Source: CBDCFV01 sp965261795 (GTDB lineage: Bacteria > Chloroflexota > Dehalococcoidia > Lucifugimonadales > UBA3495). From it: 64,000 nt of DNA. Both the position numbers and the translations under genes were made by a program. The stretch spans positions 1,984,001 through 2,048,000 of the forward strand of contig OZ253476.1 in the NCBI GenBank assembly GCA_965261795.1. Reading direction: 5' to 3'. Below are positions 1 through 8,861 of the stretch, piece by piece; position 1 is the stretch's first letter; every line of letters starts with the position of its first letter. The notes below the pieces were generated by a model. The model had not been told where the DNA came from. It ran no database searches and was given only the letters and a program-made list of their open reading frames with translations.

Positions 1-1
1 G

Positions 2-40
2 TTCAAAGGCTTGGAGCAGTGCACCGGCAACCAACTGTAA
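2..40 (+). CDS. C-terminal end of an unidentified protein (partial)
   Basis: The window opens inside an open frame that reads FKGLEQCTGNQL and stops at TAA (38-40). A hairpin resembling a terminator follows within 30 bases, which supports a real gene end. The fragment is too short to assign a family. The longer frame that runs through to position 372 overlaps the dehydrogenase gene and looks non-coding. Confidence 0.35.
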   Translation, partial: FKGLEQCTGNQL

Positions 41-67
41 GGCGTTCTTTACATAAGGGCGTGACCA

Positions 68-100
68 AAGGCCCCGCGCATCATGGATGGGTGGGGCTTT
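68..100 (+). terminator. Terminator-like hairpin
   Basis: AAGGCCCC (68-75) pairs with GGGGCTTT (93-100), one G-T pair, around a 17-base loop. It lies between the end of the partial gene and the dehydrogenase. The following bases (CTGTTTG) are only moderately T-rich, so this is a weak intrinsic terminator at best. Confidence 0.35.
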
Positions 101-184
101 CTGTTTGTGGAATCCCATCAGCATCAACTACAATAGCCACGCTTTCAGCGTCCGTGGCCTCAACGCACTTATCGGGAGAGAGCT

Positions 185-1201
185 ATGCGCGGCGTAACCT
201 TCAAGGGAAACCGGGAAGCGGAGATTCAAGAGTTCCCGGACCCTCATGCCGGATCGGGCGACGCCGTTCTCAGGGTCAAAGCGTCCGGCCTATGCGGCAC
301 CGACTTGCACCGGTATCGTGGCGCCGCTCCCACGGTCATGATCACCGGGCACGAGCCGTGCGGAGTCATTGAGGAGTTAGGGCCCGGCGCGCCGCCAGGG
401 TTGAGACTGGGCGACCGGGTGATGTGCCACCACTATGCCGGTTGCGGCGTTTGCGAAATCTGCGCCATGGGCTACGAGCAACTATGTCCCAGCGGCCGCA
501 TCACCTTTGGCGGCGGCACCGGCCACGGGGCCAACGCGGACTACATCCTGGTCCCTTCGCGGACGTTAGTCCACCTGCCGGACGAGTTGTCCTTCGAGGA
601 GGGAGCGGCCATCTCGTGCGGAACAGGGACGGCGTGGAACGGGCTGCGGAAGATGGACGTTTCAGGCAGGGACACGGTGGCAGTGTTCGGGCAAGGGCCA
701 GTGGGTCTCAGCGGCACCTTGTCGGCGAAGGCGATGGGGGCCAGGGTGATTGCGACGGACGTGGTCCCAGAGCGGCTGCAACTGGCGCTGGACATGGGCG
801 CGGACCACGTGGTCAATTCCTCTGACACTGACGCGTCCCAAGCTATCCGCGACCTGACCGGAGGCGCCGGAGCGTCGGCATCGCTGGAAACTTCCGGTAA
901 TCCCCAAGCCAGGAGACAGGCCCTGGAGTGCCTGCGCCCGTTCGGCCGTTGTTGCTACGTCGGTATAGGCGGCCCCGCTGAAATCGACTTCAACCGGGAC
1001 GTCATTTTCAAAGTGGTTACCATCTACGGTTCCTGGACTTTCAGCAAGTCTGAACTTATCGAGATCGCCCGGTTCTTCGTTGAAACGGGCGCCCCGCTGG
1101 CCAAGTTGATTACCCACCGCTACTCCTTGGACCAAGCGATCGAAGCGTTCCAGACTTTCGACGGAGCTACAACCGGCAAATGCGTGTTCGTTTTTGATTG
1201 A
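185..1201 (+). CDS. Zinc-dependent alcohol dehydrogenase (MDR family)
   Basis: NAD(P)-linked oxidation of an alcohol to an aldehyde or ketone; the substrate cannot be read from sequence. The 338-residue protein has the full medium-chain dehydrogenase layout. Catalytic zinc ligands are C37 and H56-E57 (GHE motif), the structural zinc lobe has C87, C90, C93 and C101, and a Rossmann GxGxxG (GQGPVG) lies near residue 170. Length fits the family. ATG at 185 follows GGGAGAG. It is the first of a series of rightward oxidoreductase genes, though a toxin gene separates it from the next one. The fold is certain; physiological role unknown. Confidence 0.9.
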   Translation: MRGVTFKGNREAEIQEFPDPHAGSGDAVLRVKASGLCGTDLHRYRGAAPTVMITGHEPCGVIEELGPGAPPGLRLGDRVMCHHYAGCGVCEICAMGYEQLCPSGRITFGGGTGHGANADYILVPSRTLVHLPDELSFEEGAAISCGTGTAWNGLRKMDVSGRDTVAVFGQGPVGLSGTLSAKAMGARVIATDVVPERLQLALDMGADHVVNSSDTDASQAIRDLTGGAGASASLETSGNPQARRQALECLRPFGRCCYVGIGGPAEIDFNRDVIFKVVTIYGSWTFSKSELIEIARFFVETGAPLAKLITHRYSLDQAIEAFQTFDGATTGKCVFVFD

Positions 1202-1223
1202 CGATAGGGCGATCGTAAAGGAC

Positions 1224-1251
1224 TTGGCTATCGGAGAATACTTTCTATAGA
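1224..1251 (+). promoter_or_regulatory. Possible sigma70-type promoter for the toxin gene
   Basis: TTGGCT (1224-1229) and TATAGA (1246-1251) are separated by 16 bases in the gap between the dehydrogenase and the RelE-like gene. The match to consensus is partial. Confidence 0.35.
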
Positions 1252-1276
1252 ATATCATCATCTCGCTGGCTTGCTG

Positions 1277-1639
1277 ATGGCTTGGAATGTTGAGTATACC
1301 AACGATTTTTACGAGTGGTGGAATGGATTGACAGACGACGAACAAAACAGTATTTCTACAACCGTCGATCTGCTTATGGAACATGGCCCTACTCTACGGT
1401 TCCCCCATTCATCTGGCATAGGGTCGTCGAGACACTCAAAAATGCGCGAACTCAGGGTGCAAAGCGGAGGCGGCCCGATCCGAATCTTCTATGCCTTCGA
1501 CCCAAGGCGAAACGCTATATTGCTGATTGGGGGACACAAGACCGGCAACGACCGATTTTATGTTGAATACGTACCTGTAGCAGACCGTCTTTACGACGAT
1601 TACATCGACGAGTTACGCGAGGAAGGCTTGATAACATGA
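1277..1639 (+). CDS. RelE/ParE-superfamily toxin, HigB (Gp49-like) type
   Basis: A 120-residue protein resembling HigB toxins of the phage-derived Gp49-like group, which act as ribosome-dependent mRNA endonucleases. The central segment with LRVQSGGGPIRIFYAF and IGGHKTGNDRFY is typical of this family. ATG at 1277 is preferred over the TTG two codons upstream; neither has a strong ribosome binding site. The stop overlaps the ATG of the next reading frame (ATGA, 1636-1639), the usual toxin-antitoxin coupling. What follows is only the beginning of an antitoxin, so the module looks broken or rearranged. Confidence 0.75.
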   Translation: MAWNVEYTNDFYEWWNGLTDDEQNSISTTVDLLMEHGPTLRFPHSSGIGSSRHSKMRELRVQSGGGPIRIFYAFDPRRNAILLIGGHKTGNDRFYVEYVPVADRLYDDYIDELREEGLIT

Positions 1640-1857
1640 GTGGTCATCGGCCATTTTCTGAATTGACCAAACGCTTTTCGCTAGAACGGCGCCAGCGTGT
1701 CGCCGGGATGGCCGACGAGTTGCGTGCTGATCTTCTGGCCTCTGACCCACAAATGGCCGACCCTGAATACGTGAAAGCCCGGGCCGATAAAATCTTCGAT
1801 GCTTGGGACCGTGGAGACCGGGTACAAGCGGAATTACTAATAAATGGAGGTAAACGC
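1636..1857 (+). pseudogene. Truncated HigA-like antitoxin start, in frame with the GMC gene
   Basis: The frame beginning at ATG 1636 encodes MSGHRPFSELTKRFS and an arginine-rich stretch, the conserved N-terminus of HigA/XRE-type antitoxins that normally follow HigB. The helix-turn-helix expected after about residue 30 is absent. Instead about 45 unrelated residues lead without a stop into the next gene at 1858. Either a deletion removed the antitoxin body, or this is a fusion leader. The strong ribosome binding site just before 1858 favours the first view. Confidence 0.55.
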
Positions 1858-3405
1858 ATGAAGTACGATGTAATCGTAGTGGGAGGCGGTTCGGCGGGCT
1901 GCACAATTGCCACCCGGCTGTCCGAGGACCCAAACCGTTCGGTGTTGCTGTTGGAAGCAGGACCGGACTATCCTGATTTTGAGCAATTGCCGGAAGACCT
2001 GAAGATGGGCAACAACGTGTGGCTTTCCGCCTACGGCCCGCATAACTGGGGTTACACCGCCCAGCTAACGCCGGAGCAGCCGGAACTGGTCATTCCCAGG
2101 GGGAAGGCCACCGGCGGCTCCAGCGCGGTCAACGGGCAAGTACTGTTCCGGGGCATACCGGAAGACTACGACCGTTGGGCCGAGTGGGGCAACGACGAGT
2201 GGTCCTTCGTCAACGTTTTGCCCTACTTCAACAAGCTGGAAACCGACCTGGACTTTGGCGGCGGAGATTTTCACGGCTCCGACGGGCCTGTGCCCGTCCG
2301 GCGTATGCCCAGGAGCGAATGGCTGCCCCACGCCCGGGCCTTCGAGCAGGCCTGTGTGGCGGAGGGGTACCCCATCGATGAAGACCAGAACCATCCCGAG
2401 TCGACCGGCGTGTCGCCCAGGGCCCGCAACACCATCGACGGCGTGCGAATGAGCATGGCCATCAATTACCTGGACATAGCCCGCCACCGGCTGAACCTGA
2501 CCATCCGGGCCAACGTTACGGCGCGCCGCATTTTGTTCGACGGGAAAAAGGCCGTGGGTATCGAGGCCGAAAGCGGCGGTGAAGTGTTTACCGTAGAGGC
2601 CGACGAGATCGTGGTCAGCAGCGGCGCGGTGGCGTCGCCCCAGCTTCTGATGCTCTCGGGAGTCGGCCCGGCGGAACAACTGCGCAGCCTCGGTATCGAA
2701 GTAGTGCACGACTCGCCCGGGGTAGGTAAGAACCTGCGGGATCATCCATCCGCGGCAGTCCTGTTCAGGTCCACCGGCGAGAAACCCGACGTCCAAGCGC
2801 CTGTGATCCAAGTCGGCCTGCGCTACACCATCGAAGGGTCGGACCTCCGCAACGACATGCAGTTGAGCCCGATGTTAATGACCAGTGAACACCGTCCGGC
2901 CCAAGTGGAGATCGACGACGATTTGAACTACATCGGTATGAGCGCCAGCCTGCAATTGGCCCTTGGGCAGGGCGAGCTTACTCTTCAATCGACGGACCCG
3001 CACGTCCAGCCGTTCCTGAACTATAACTACTACCAAGAGGAAGAGGACCTGCGGCGTATGAGGGAAGCTATACGAATGTGCGTACGATTGGCTGATCATC
3101 CGTCCTTTTCCAGTATCGTCCTGGAACGGGTGATGCCGACCGATGAAGAACTGGCCTCAGACGAGGAACTTAACGCTTGGCTGCGTAGGAACTCCGGCAC
3201 ATCGCACCACATCTCCGGCACCTGCAAGATGGGGCCGGACTCCGACCCGATAGCGGTGGTGGACCAGCACCTGAAGGTCAAGGGCGTCCAAGGGTTGAGG
3301 GTTGCCGATGCTTCGGTGATGCCCGACTGCATCCGCGCCAACACCAACGCGACCACCATCATGATAGGGGAAAAAGTCGCCGACTATATCAAGGACGGGC
3401 GGTAG
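1858..3405 (+). CDS. GMC-family FAD-dependent oxidoreductase (choline dehydrogenase-like)
   Basis: FAD-dependent oxidation of an alcohol, 515 residues. Near the N-terminus is the dinucleotide motif GGGSAG, followed by the GMC signature GKATGGSSAVNG. The middle contains SSGAVASPQLLMLSGVGP (GMC signature 2). The C-terminal domain has SHHISGTCKMG with the catalytic His and NTNATTIMIGEK with the partner Asn. ATG at 1858 is preceded by GGAGG at 1846-1850, so it is chosen over the in-frame 1636 start. A paralogue of the same length lies at 7284, and the MetE-like, hydrolase and transporter genes lie between them, which suggests one degradation or modification pathway. Substrate unknown. Confidence 0.93.
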   Translation: MKYDVIVVGGGSAGCTIATRLSEDPNRSVLLLEAGPDYPDFEQLPEDLKMGNNVWLSAYGPHNWGYTAQLTPEQPELVIPRGKATGGSSAVNGQVLFRGIPEDYDRWAEWGNDEWSFVNVLPYFNKLETDLDFGGGDFHGSDGPVPVRRMPRSEWLPHARAFEQACVAEGYPIDEDQNHPESTGVSPRARNTIDGVRMSMAINYLDIARHRLNLTIRANVTARRILFDGKKAVGIEAESGGEVFTVEADEIVVSSGAVASPQLLMLSGVGPAEQLRSLGIEVVHDSPGVGKNLRDHPSAAVLFRSTGEKPDVQAPVIQVGLRYTIEGSDLRNDMQLSPMLMTSEHRPAQVEIDDDLNYIGMSASLQLALGQGELTLQSTDPHVQPFLNYNYYQEEEDLRRMREAIRMCVRLADHPSFSSIVLERVMPTDEELASDEELNAWLRRNSGTSHHISGTCKMGPDSDPIAVVDQHLKVKGVQGLRVADASVMPDCIRANTNATTIMIGEKVADYIKDGR

Positions 3406-3418
3406 TACAGGAGGTTTC

Positions 3419-3486
3419 AACGCAGAAGGCGCAAACTGATTCGAGAGTCTCTGTGCTCTCGGCGTGTTCTTTGCGCCCTCTGCGTT
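3419..3486 (+). repeat. Inverted repeat in the GMC/MetE-like gap
   Basis: A 17-base arm (3419-3435, core CGCAGAAGGCGCAAA) is the reverse complement, with one mismatch, of 3470-3486. The interior also contains short GAGAG/CTCTC complementarity. It resembles dispersed non-coding hairpin repeats rather than a terminator, as no T-tract follows. It overlaps the GTG at 3464, which argues against that start for the next gene. Confidence 0.7.
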
Positions 3487-3496
3487 TAATCGGCTT

Positions 3497-4657
3497 ATGA
3501 AACGCAGCACCGAACGCATACTCACTACCCATTGCGGCAGCCTGCCCCGGCCGGAGGGGTTGGTTGAAATGTTAGGGTCGGTGTCCCGAGGGGAGCCGGT
3601 CGATGAAGAGGCGTTCCGTTGGGCCGCCCGTCAAGCCACGGTTGACGTCGTTCAAGCGCAAGCTGAAGCCGGCGTGGATGTAATCAACGGCGGAGAGCAA
3701 TCCAGGGTCAGCTTTTCCACCTACGTAACCCAACGTATGTCGGGCTTTGGAGGCTCCTGGACCCGGCGGGGGCACCGGGACCAGAACGAATTCCCTACTA
3801 TCGGCAAGCCAAGGGTCGTCCAGTTGATGCGTGACGTTCCAACCTGCGTTGGGCCCCTGTCTTACCAACGGTTGGACTTGGCAGAGAGGGAGTGCGACGA
3901 TCTGCTGGCTGCCGTGCCGGAAACGGGGGGCCAGCCCCAGGAGTTGTTCATGAGCGCGGCGTCGCCGGGCATTATCGCGTTGACCATGAAGAACGACTTT
4001 TATGCCAGCCAAGAAGACTACGTTATGGCCTTGGCAGGAGAGATGCGGAAGGAGTACGAGATCATCGTTTCCAAGGGGCTCATCCTGCAATTGGACTGCC
4101 CTGACCTGGCCATGGAGCGGCACGTTTCTTACCAGGACGAGCCGCTGGAAGCGTTCCAAGAGTTGGTCGCCCTCCATATCGAGGCCATCAACTACGCCAT
4201 ACAGAACATCCCCAAGGAACAGGTGCGGCTGCACGTTTGCTGGGGAAACAGCGAAGGCCCCCACCATTACGACGTGCCCTTGGACGACATACTGCCATTG
4301 CTCTACCGGGCCAACGTTGGCGCGTTGGTTATGGAGATGGCCAATCCGAGGCACGCCCATGAGTACAAGGTCTATCAGCAACACCCCCTGCCGGAAGGGA
4401 TGCTGCTGGTGGCCGGAGTAATAGACACCAAGACCAACTACGTGGAGCATCCGGAAGTGGTGGCGGACCGCCTGCGCTTGGTGGTGCAAGCTGCGGGAGG
4501 CGATCCTACGCGGGTGCTGGCGGGGACCGATTGCGGGTTTGACACATCCGCCGGCTCCAACCGTGTAGACAAAGGGGTGGTGTGGCTAAAGCTCCGGTCG
4601 ATGCGCGAAGGGGCCGACCTCGCCAGCGAGTCGCTCTCCTGGCCTGGGCGCAACTGA
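3497..4657 (+). CDS. MetE-like (cobalamin-independent methionine synthase II family) protein
   Basis: Resembles the catalytic zinc domain of cobalamin-independent methionine synthase, as in stand-alone proteins of about 380 residues that transfer or remove methyl groups. The likely zinc ligands are visible: the His and Cys of VRLHVCWGN, the Glu of VMEMANPR and the Cys of LAGTDCGF. The N-terminal MetE half is absent, as usual for this subfamily. ATG 3497 gives 386 residues and is preferred over GTG 3464, which sits inside an inverted repeat; no clear ribosome binding site is seen. Its place among oxidoreductases suggests demethylation or methyl transfer in a catabolic pathway rather than methionine synthesis, an inference. 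Confidence 0.85.
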   Translation: MKRSTERILTTHCGSLPRPEGLVEMLGSVSRGEPVDEEAFRWAARQATVDVVQAQAEAGVDVINGGEQSRVSFSTYVTQRMSGFGGSWTRRGHRDQNEFPTIGKPRVVQLMRDVPTCVGPLSYQRLDLAERECDDLLAAVPETGGQPQELFMSAASPGIIALTMKNDFYASQEDYVMALAGEMRKEYEIIVSKGLILQLDCPDLAMERHVSYQDEPLEAFQELVALHIEAINYAIQNIPKEQVRLHVCWGNSEGPHHYDVPLDDILPLLYRANVGALVMEMANPRHAHEYKVYQQHPLPEGMLLVAGVIDTKTNYVEHPEVVADRLRLVVQAAGGDPTRVLAGTDCGFDTSAGSNRVDKGVVWLKLRSMREGADLASESLSWPGRN

Positions 4658-4752
4658 GACCGTAACGTAAGAGTTGTTTGACAGGGGTAACGGATTACTC
4701 CTACACTACCTGCGACTTCATCCACGGGCGGCCAAGACGAGGGCCGCTGCCA

Positions 4753-5610
4753 ATGAATCTCAGTCAGGCCGTGAGGATTGCTGTGCAAGTCATAGAGAAG
4801 CGCTACACCGAACATCGAATGAAGGTCAATGGACTCGACATTCACTACACCGACTGGGGCAATCCCGATTCCCCGCACATGTTCCTGGCCCACGGAGCAG
4901 TGGCCAACGCCATCTACTGGGACTTGGTTGCGCCCGCTTTTCAAGCCAACTACCACATCGTGGCGGTGACCGCGCGCGGCAGGGCCAAGAGCGACTACTC
5001 TCCGACGGGCAGCTACAGGACCGAAGATTACGTGCAAGACTTCCATGAACTCACTATGGCCCTGGGCATGGAGAAGCTCACTTACGTTGGGCAATCGATG
5101 GGCGGGAAGATCGGAATGACCTACGCCGCCATGTACCCGGACCAAGTGGAGCGGATGATCCTGGTAGACGTGGGCGGAGAGAGCACCGGTTCGCCGTCGG
5201 GCGACCCGATGACGAACCGGCCAGAGGTGTACAGCTCCACGGAAGAGATAGAAGCTTGGCTCAGGCAGTTCGACCGATTTGCCAGGATAAACCGGGAAGC
5301 GATGGACATCGTCGTCCAGACCGGCTTCCAGCAGCTGGTAAACGAGCAATGGATCTCCTCTTTGGCCAATCCATTGGCCCCCCGCGAGCGTCCGGCCACG
5401 CCACCCGTCTACGATGTGCTGAACAAAGTCCAGTGCCCTACCATACTGATACATTGCCTGCGCAGCGACCTGATGGGGCCTGAGATAGCGGCCAAGACCC
5501 GGGACGCCATCCCCAACTGTGAGCTGGTCCAACTGGACTCCGGGCACTTGCCTCACTTGGAGCGGCCGGATGAGTTCATCCGGGTCGTCAAGGAATTCCT
5601 GGGGGAGTAG
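4753..5610 (+). CDS. Alpha/beta hydrolase
   Basis: Hydrolase-fold enzyme of 285 residues from ATG 4753. The nucleophile elbow is VGQSMGG (GxSxG, serine nucleophile), an acid is likely in the segment CLRSDLMGPE, and the catalytic His is in DSGHLPHLERPDEF. An upstream TTG at 4678 is also open, and an ATG at 4819 lies just before the first conserved strand, so the start is uncertain. It follows the MetE-like gene in the same direction by about 95 bases. Esterase, lactonase or C-C hydrolase activity is possible; the sequence does not decide. Confidence 0.85.
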   Translation: MNLSQAVRIAVQVIEKRYTEHRMKVNGLDIHYTDWGNPDSPHMFLAHGAVANAIYWDLVAPAFQANYHIVAVTARGRAKSDYSPTGSYRTEDYVQDFHELTMALGMEKLTYVGQSMGGKIGMTYAAMYPDQVERMILVDVGGESTGSPSGDPMTNRPEVYSSTEEIEAWLRQFDRFARINREAMDIVVQTGFQQLVNEQWISSLANPLAPRERPATPPVYDVLNKVQCPTILIHCLRSDLMGPEIAAKTRDAIPNCELVQLDSGHLPHLERPDEFIRVVKEFLGE

Positions 5611-5667
5611 CCTGTCGGCGATAACGCAGTCTCGCTTTCTTGACCGCTCCGCTCCGCCCTGTTCGGA

Positions 5668-5719
5668 CGTCTTGATGGACTTGATCCAAGGTGAAACCTT
5701 GGAGTTCCACTCAAGACGT
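5668..5719 (+). repeat. Long imperfect hairpin between hydrolase and MFS genes
   Basis: ACGTCTTGA (5668-5676) pairs with TCAAGACGT (5711-5719). Inside is a second stem CCAAGG/CCTTGG (5686-5691/5697-5702) with loop TGAAA. No T-tract follows. It may be an mRNA processing structure or a relic of a palindromic repeat. Confidence 0.6.
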
Positions 5720-5836
5720 TCCCGCTGTGATGACAGGCGGGAGGATTACTACGTCCTGTTGATGTCGCCCAGTGCCGCATATCTACATTACCGATAGCAG
5801 ACCCCCGGTGTTGATTGCTCGAGGGTTGTTCCCGAT

Positions 5837-7189
5837 ATGGTAATTGTTGGCCTGGCTATCCTGGTCTTCGGGTTCTTCCTTCTGACCATCGTCATTATTC
5901 CTTCTGGGAACCGCTTGGTTATCGGCTCACGGTTGCCCCGTATTCATACCTTGGACTCCCTGATCCGGTACTCCGACTACCGGATGCTTTGGATCGGCAA
6001 CTTCTTCGCCAACAGCGCCCAGTGGTTCCAACTGCTGTCCATTGGCTGGCTGGTACGTGACCTCTCCGCCGGTTCGGCCAGTTCCGCGGTCCAAGTGGTG
6101 ACGGTAGGCGGCATGGTAACCCTGCCAGTACTTTTGGTTACTCCTTGGGGTGGAGTTCTGGGAGACCGGCTTAACCGTCGGAAATTAATCATGACCACCA
6201 ATGCCGGCATGGCGGTCCTGGCCGCCGCCTTCGCCCTGCTGGTGGAATCGGGGCTGGTCCAAGTATCCCATGCTTATCTATACGTACTGTTCAGCGGTGT
6301 GGGGCTGGCCATCGTGCAACCGACCCGGCAGGCCCTTATCGCCAACACGGTCCCGCGGGACGCCATAGGCCACGCCTACGCCACCAACACCTTCACCATC
6401 GCCGGGACCCGCATGATCGGGCCTTTCTTCGGCGGCATTGTGATCGCAAGCTTGGGGTTTACTTGGAACTTCGTGGTGGAGGCGGCCCTTTACATTGGAG
6501 TGGTATTGGCGCTTATGCCGATGAAAACGCCCTATCAGGCCCAAGCGCGCCCTGCAACCCCAACCATGCGCCCGTCCAGGAGGATATCGCCCTTCAGTGA
6601 CTTGGCGGAAGGCATCCGGTACGTGTGGCGAGACGAGCCGGCCATCTTCCAGATTATGTTGCTGAGCATGGTAGCCAACGTGGTGATCCACCCGGTCTTG
6701 TTTATGCTGCCCCTGTTCACCGCCGATGTGCTTCACCGGGGCGCGGACGTCGGCGGGTATTTGCTGGCTGCCAGCGGGTTCGGCGCCCTGGCGTCGGCCA
6801 TGACCATCGCCACGGTGGGGTTTGTTTTCAGGAAAGGCAGGTTGGCGTTGGGTTCCGTCGTGGCGGCTGCCATCGCGACGATCATGTTCGCTTACATGCC
6901 TTGGTTGTTGATGGCTCTCTTCCTGTGCGCGTTGTTTTCGGCAGGTCTGAACGCCAACCGCACGGCAAGCGGCACCCTGGTGCAACTGCTTGCGCCGGAC
7001 AGGCTGCGCAGCCGGATCATCGGGCTTCAAAACTACTTCATGGGATTCGTGGTGTTCACCAGCCTGCTCATAGGGTGGTTCGCGGGGGTCACCTCGGTAA
7101 CCACGGCGATTGCTGCGGTGGGCGTCGTGGGGTTGGTCCTCAGCATAGCGTACTTCATCCTGTTGGGCAGAGTGCGGAACTTGGATTGA
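5837..7189 (+). CDS. MFS transporter (MFS_3 / EntS-like)
   Basis: Polytopic membrane protein of 450 residues from the major facilitator superfamily. The loop motif between helices 2 and 3 reads GGVLGDRLNRRKL, and hydrophobic segments recur through the sequence with a basic central loop near residues 230-255. The first 40 residues form an extra hydrophobic stretch before the usual family start (YSDYRMLWIGNFF), so the true start may be downstream. It probably exports or imports a small molecule. Location between two GMC oxidoreductases suggests transport of a pathway substrate or product. Confidence 0.87.
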   Translation: MVIVGLAILVFGFFLLTIVIIPSGNRLVIGSRLPRIHTLDSLIRYSDYRMLWIGNFFANSAQWFQLLSIGWLVRDLSAGSASSAVQVVTVGGMVTLPVLLVTPWGGVLGDRLNRRKLIMTTNAGMAVLAAAFALLVESGLVQVSHAYLYVLFSGVGLAIVQPTRQALIANTVPRDAIGHAYATNTFTIAGTRMIGPFFGGIVIASLGFTWNFVVEAALYIGVVLALMPMKTPYQAQARPATPTMRPSRRISPFSDLAEGIRYVWRDEPAIFQIMLLSMVANVVIHPVLFMLPLFTADVLHRGADVGGYLLAASGFGALASAMTIATVGFVFRKGRLALGSVVAAAIATIMFAYMPWLLMALFLCALFSAGLNANRTASGTLVQLLAPDRLRSRIIGLQNYFMGFVVFTSLLIGWFAGVTSVTTAIAAVGVVGLVLSIAYFILLGRVRNLD

Positions 7190-7283
7190 CGCCCATCGTT
7201 TCCTGATACCGCGTCGCGTACAATGCGGGCCATAGAGGGTGTTTCGGGTAGACGGACCTAACCACGGCATTAGGAGGCAGCGG

Positions 7284-8831
7284 ATGATCTACGACGTAAT
7301 TGTGATCGGAGCCGGGTCGGCTGGCAGCGTACTTGCGGCGCGGCTTTCGGAGGACCCTGCCCGTTCCGTGCTGTTGCTGGAGGCGGGGCCGGACTACCCG
7401 GACCTTGATCTGCTTCCCGATGACCTGAAGTGGGGCAACAACCTCTTGAGGTCGGCCTTCGGGCCGCACAGTTGGGAGTACTTGGGCAACATTACCGAGC
7501 GGCAGTCCGCTGCCATACCTATTCCGCGAGGGAAGGTGGTGGGCGGCTCCGGCGCGGTCAACGGCCAAGTGTTTCTGCGGGGAATACCCGAGGACTACGA
7601 CGGCTGGGCGGACCAGGGCAACGGTGAATGGGCGTTCGCCAACCTGCTTCCCTACTTCCGGAAGATGGAGAGCGATCAGGACTTTCAGGGAGACTTCCAC
7701 GGTTCCGACGGGCCGGTCCCGGTGCGGCGCTACCGGAGGCCGTACATGGTCCCGTTCGCCCAAGCTTTCTATGAAGCCTGCTTGTCCGAGGGGTTCCCGG
7801 AGTCACTGGACGAGAACAGCCCCGATGCGACGGGCATCGGTCCCGTGCCCTTGAATCACAAGGACGGCGTTCGCATGAGCATGTCCCTGGCCTACCTGTC
7901 CGAGGCGAGGCACAGGCTGAACCTGACCATTCGCGCCAACGCGCCCGCCAGGCGGATACTGTTCGACGGCGCGCGGGCGATTGGGGTGGAGGTCGAAAGC
8001 GGTGGGGAACGGATGACGGTGGAAGGCAAGGAGATCATCCTCAGTTCCGGCGGCATAGCCTCGCCCCAGTTGCTGATGCTCTCCGGCGTGGGGCCTGCGT
8101 CCGCTTTGTCTGACGTGGGTATCGACGTTGTCCACGAATTACCCGGTGTGGGCCGGAACCTGCGCGATCATCCTATGGCCATGGCCCTTTACGAGTACCA
8201 AGGTGAGTTGCCGGACGACACGGAGGCGATGATTCAAACGCTGCTCCGTTACACCACCGAAGGGTCTACCACCCGGGACGACATGCACGTAGGCGTACTT
8301 TCGCTGGACCCGGCCCATGTGCCGGAGGGGCTGCCACTGGATATTGGGGGTAAGTGCATCACCATTTACTCCAGTGTCCAGAACGCCCTCAGCGCCGGAG
8401 AGTTGAGGCTGCGGTCCAGCAACCCCGATGACCCTCCGGTCATGGACTTCCGTTATCTCAGTGACCCTTGGGACTTGCAGCGGACGCGAGAAGGGGTGCG
8501 CCTTTCGGTGCGCCTTGGCGACCATCCGGCGTTCAGGGGTCTCATCACACGCAGGATTTCCCCCGATGACGCCGACCTGGCCTCGGACGAGGCGCTGGAT
8601 GCGTGGCTGTTGGACAATATCGGCACCCAATACCACACGTCGGGGACCTGCAAGATGGGGCACGCCGCCGACCCGATGGCGGTGGTGGACCAGTACTGCA
8701 GGGTGCACGGCATCGAGGGACTGCGGGTGGCGGACACCTCGGTAATGCCGGACGTGATTCGCGCCAACACCAACTGCACCGCCGTCCTCATCGCCGAGCG
8801 GGTGGCGGACTGGGTCAAAGAAGGCAGGTAA
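7284..8831 (+). CDS. GMC-family FAD-dependent oxidoreductase, second copy
   Basis: A 515-residue paralogue of the gene at 1858 with the same motifs: GAGSAG at the FAD site, GKVVGGSGAVNG, SSGGIASPQLLMLSGVGP, and C-terminal QYHTSGTCKMG and ANTNCTAVLIAE. ATG 7284 is preceded by AGGAGG at 7272-7277. The two copies are diverged through the substrate domain, so different substrates or a two-step oxidation are plausible. Followed 30 bases later by a VOC protein. Confidence 0.93.
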   Translation: MIYDVIVIGAGSAGSVLAARLSEDPARSVLLLEAGPDYPDLDLLPDDLKWGNNLLRSAFGPHSWEYLGNITERQSAAIPIPRGKVVGGSGAVNGQVFLRGIPEDYDGWADQGNGEWAFANLLPYFRKMESDQDFQGDFHGSDGPVPVRRYRRPYMVPFAQAFYEACLSEGFPESLDENSPDATGIGPVPLNHKDGVRMSMSLAYLSEARHRLNLTIRANAPARRILFDGARAIGVEVESGGERMTVEGKEIILSSGGIASPQLLMLSGVGPASALSDVGIDVVHELPGVGRNLRDHPMAMALYEYQGELPDDTEAMIQTLLRYTTEGSTTRDDMHVGVLSLDPAHVPEGLPLDIGGKCITIYSSVQNALSAGELRLRSSNPDDPPVMDFRYLSDPWDLQRTREGVRLSVRLGDHPAFRGLITRRISPDDADLASDEALDAWLLDNIGTQYHTSGTCKMGHAADPMAVVDQYCRVHGIEGLRVADTSVMPDVIRANTNCTAVLIAERVADWVKEGR

Positions 8832-8861
8832 TGACGACGAGGTTAAACAGGGAGAGCAGCA

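Noticed and set aside
1636..3405. One 589-residue antitoxin-GMC fusion
   Set aside because: Possible, but the GGAGG at 1846 with ATG 1858 and the family's usual N-terminus argue for a separate start; kept as a finding rather than a gene call.
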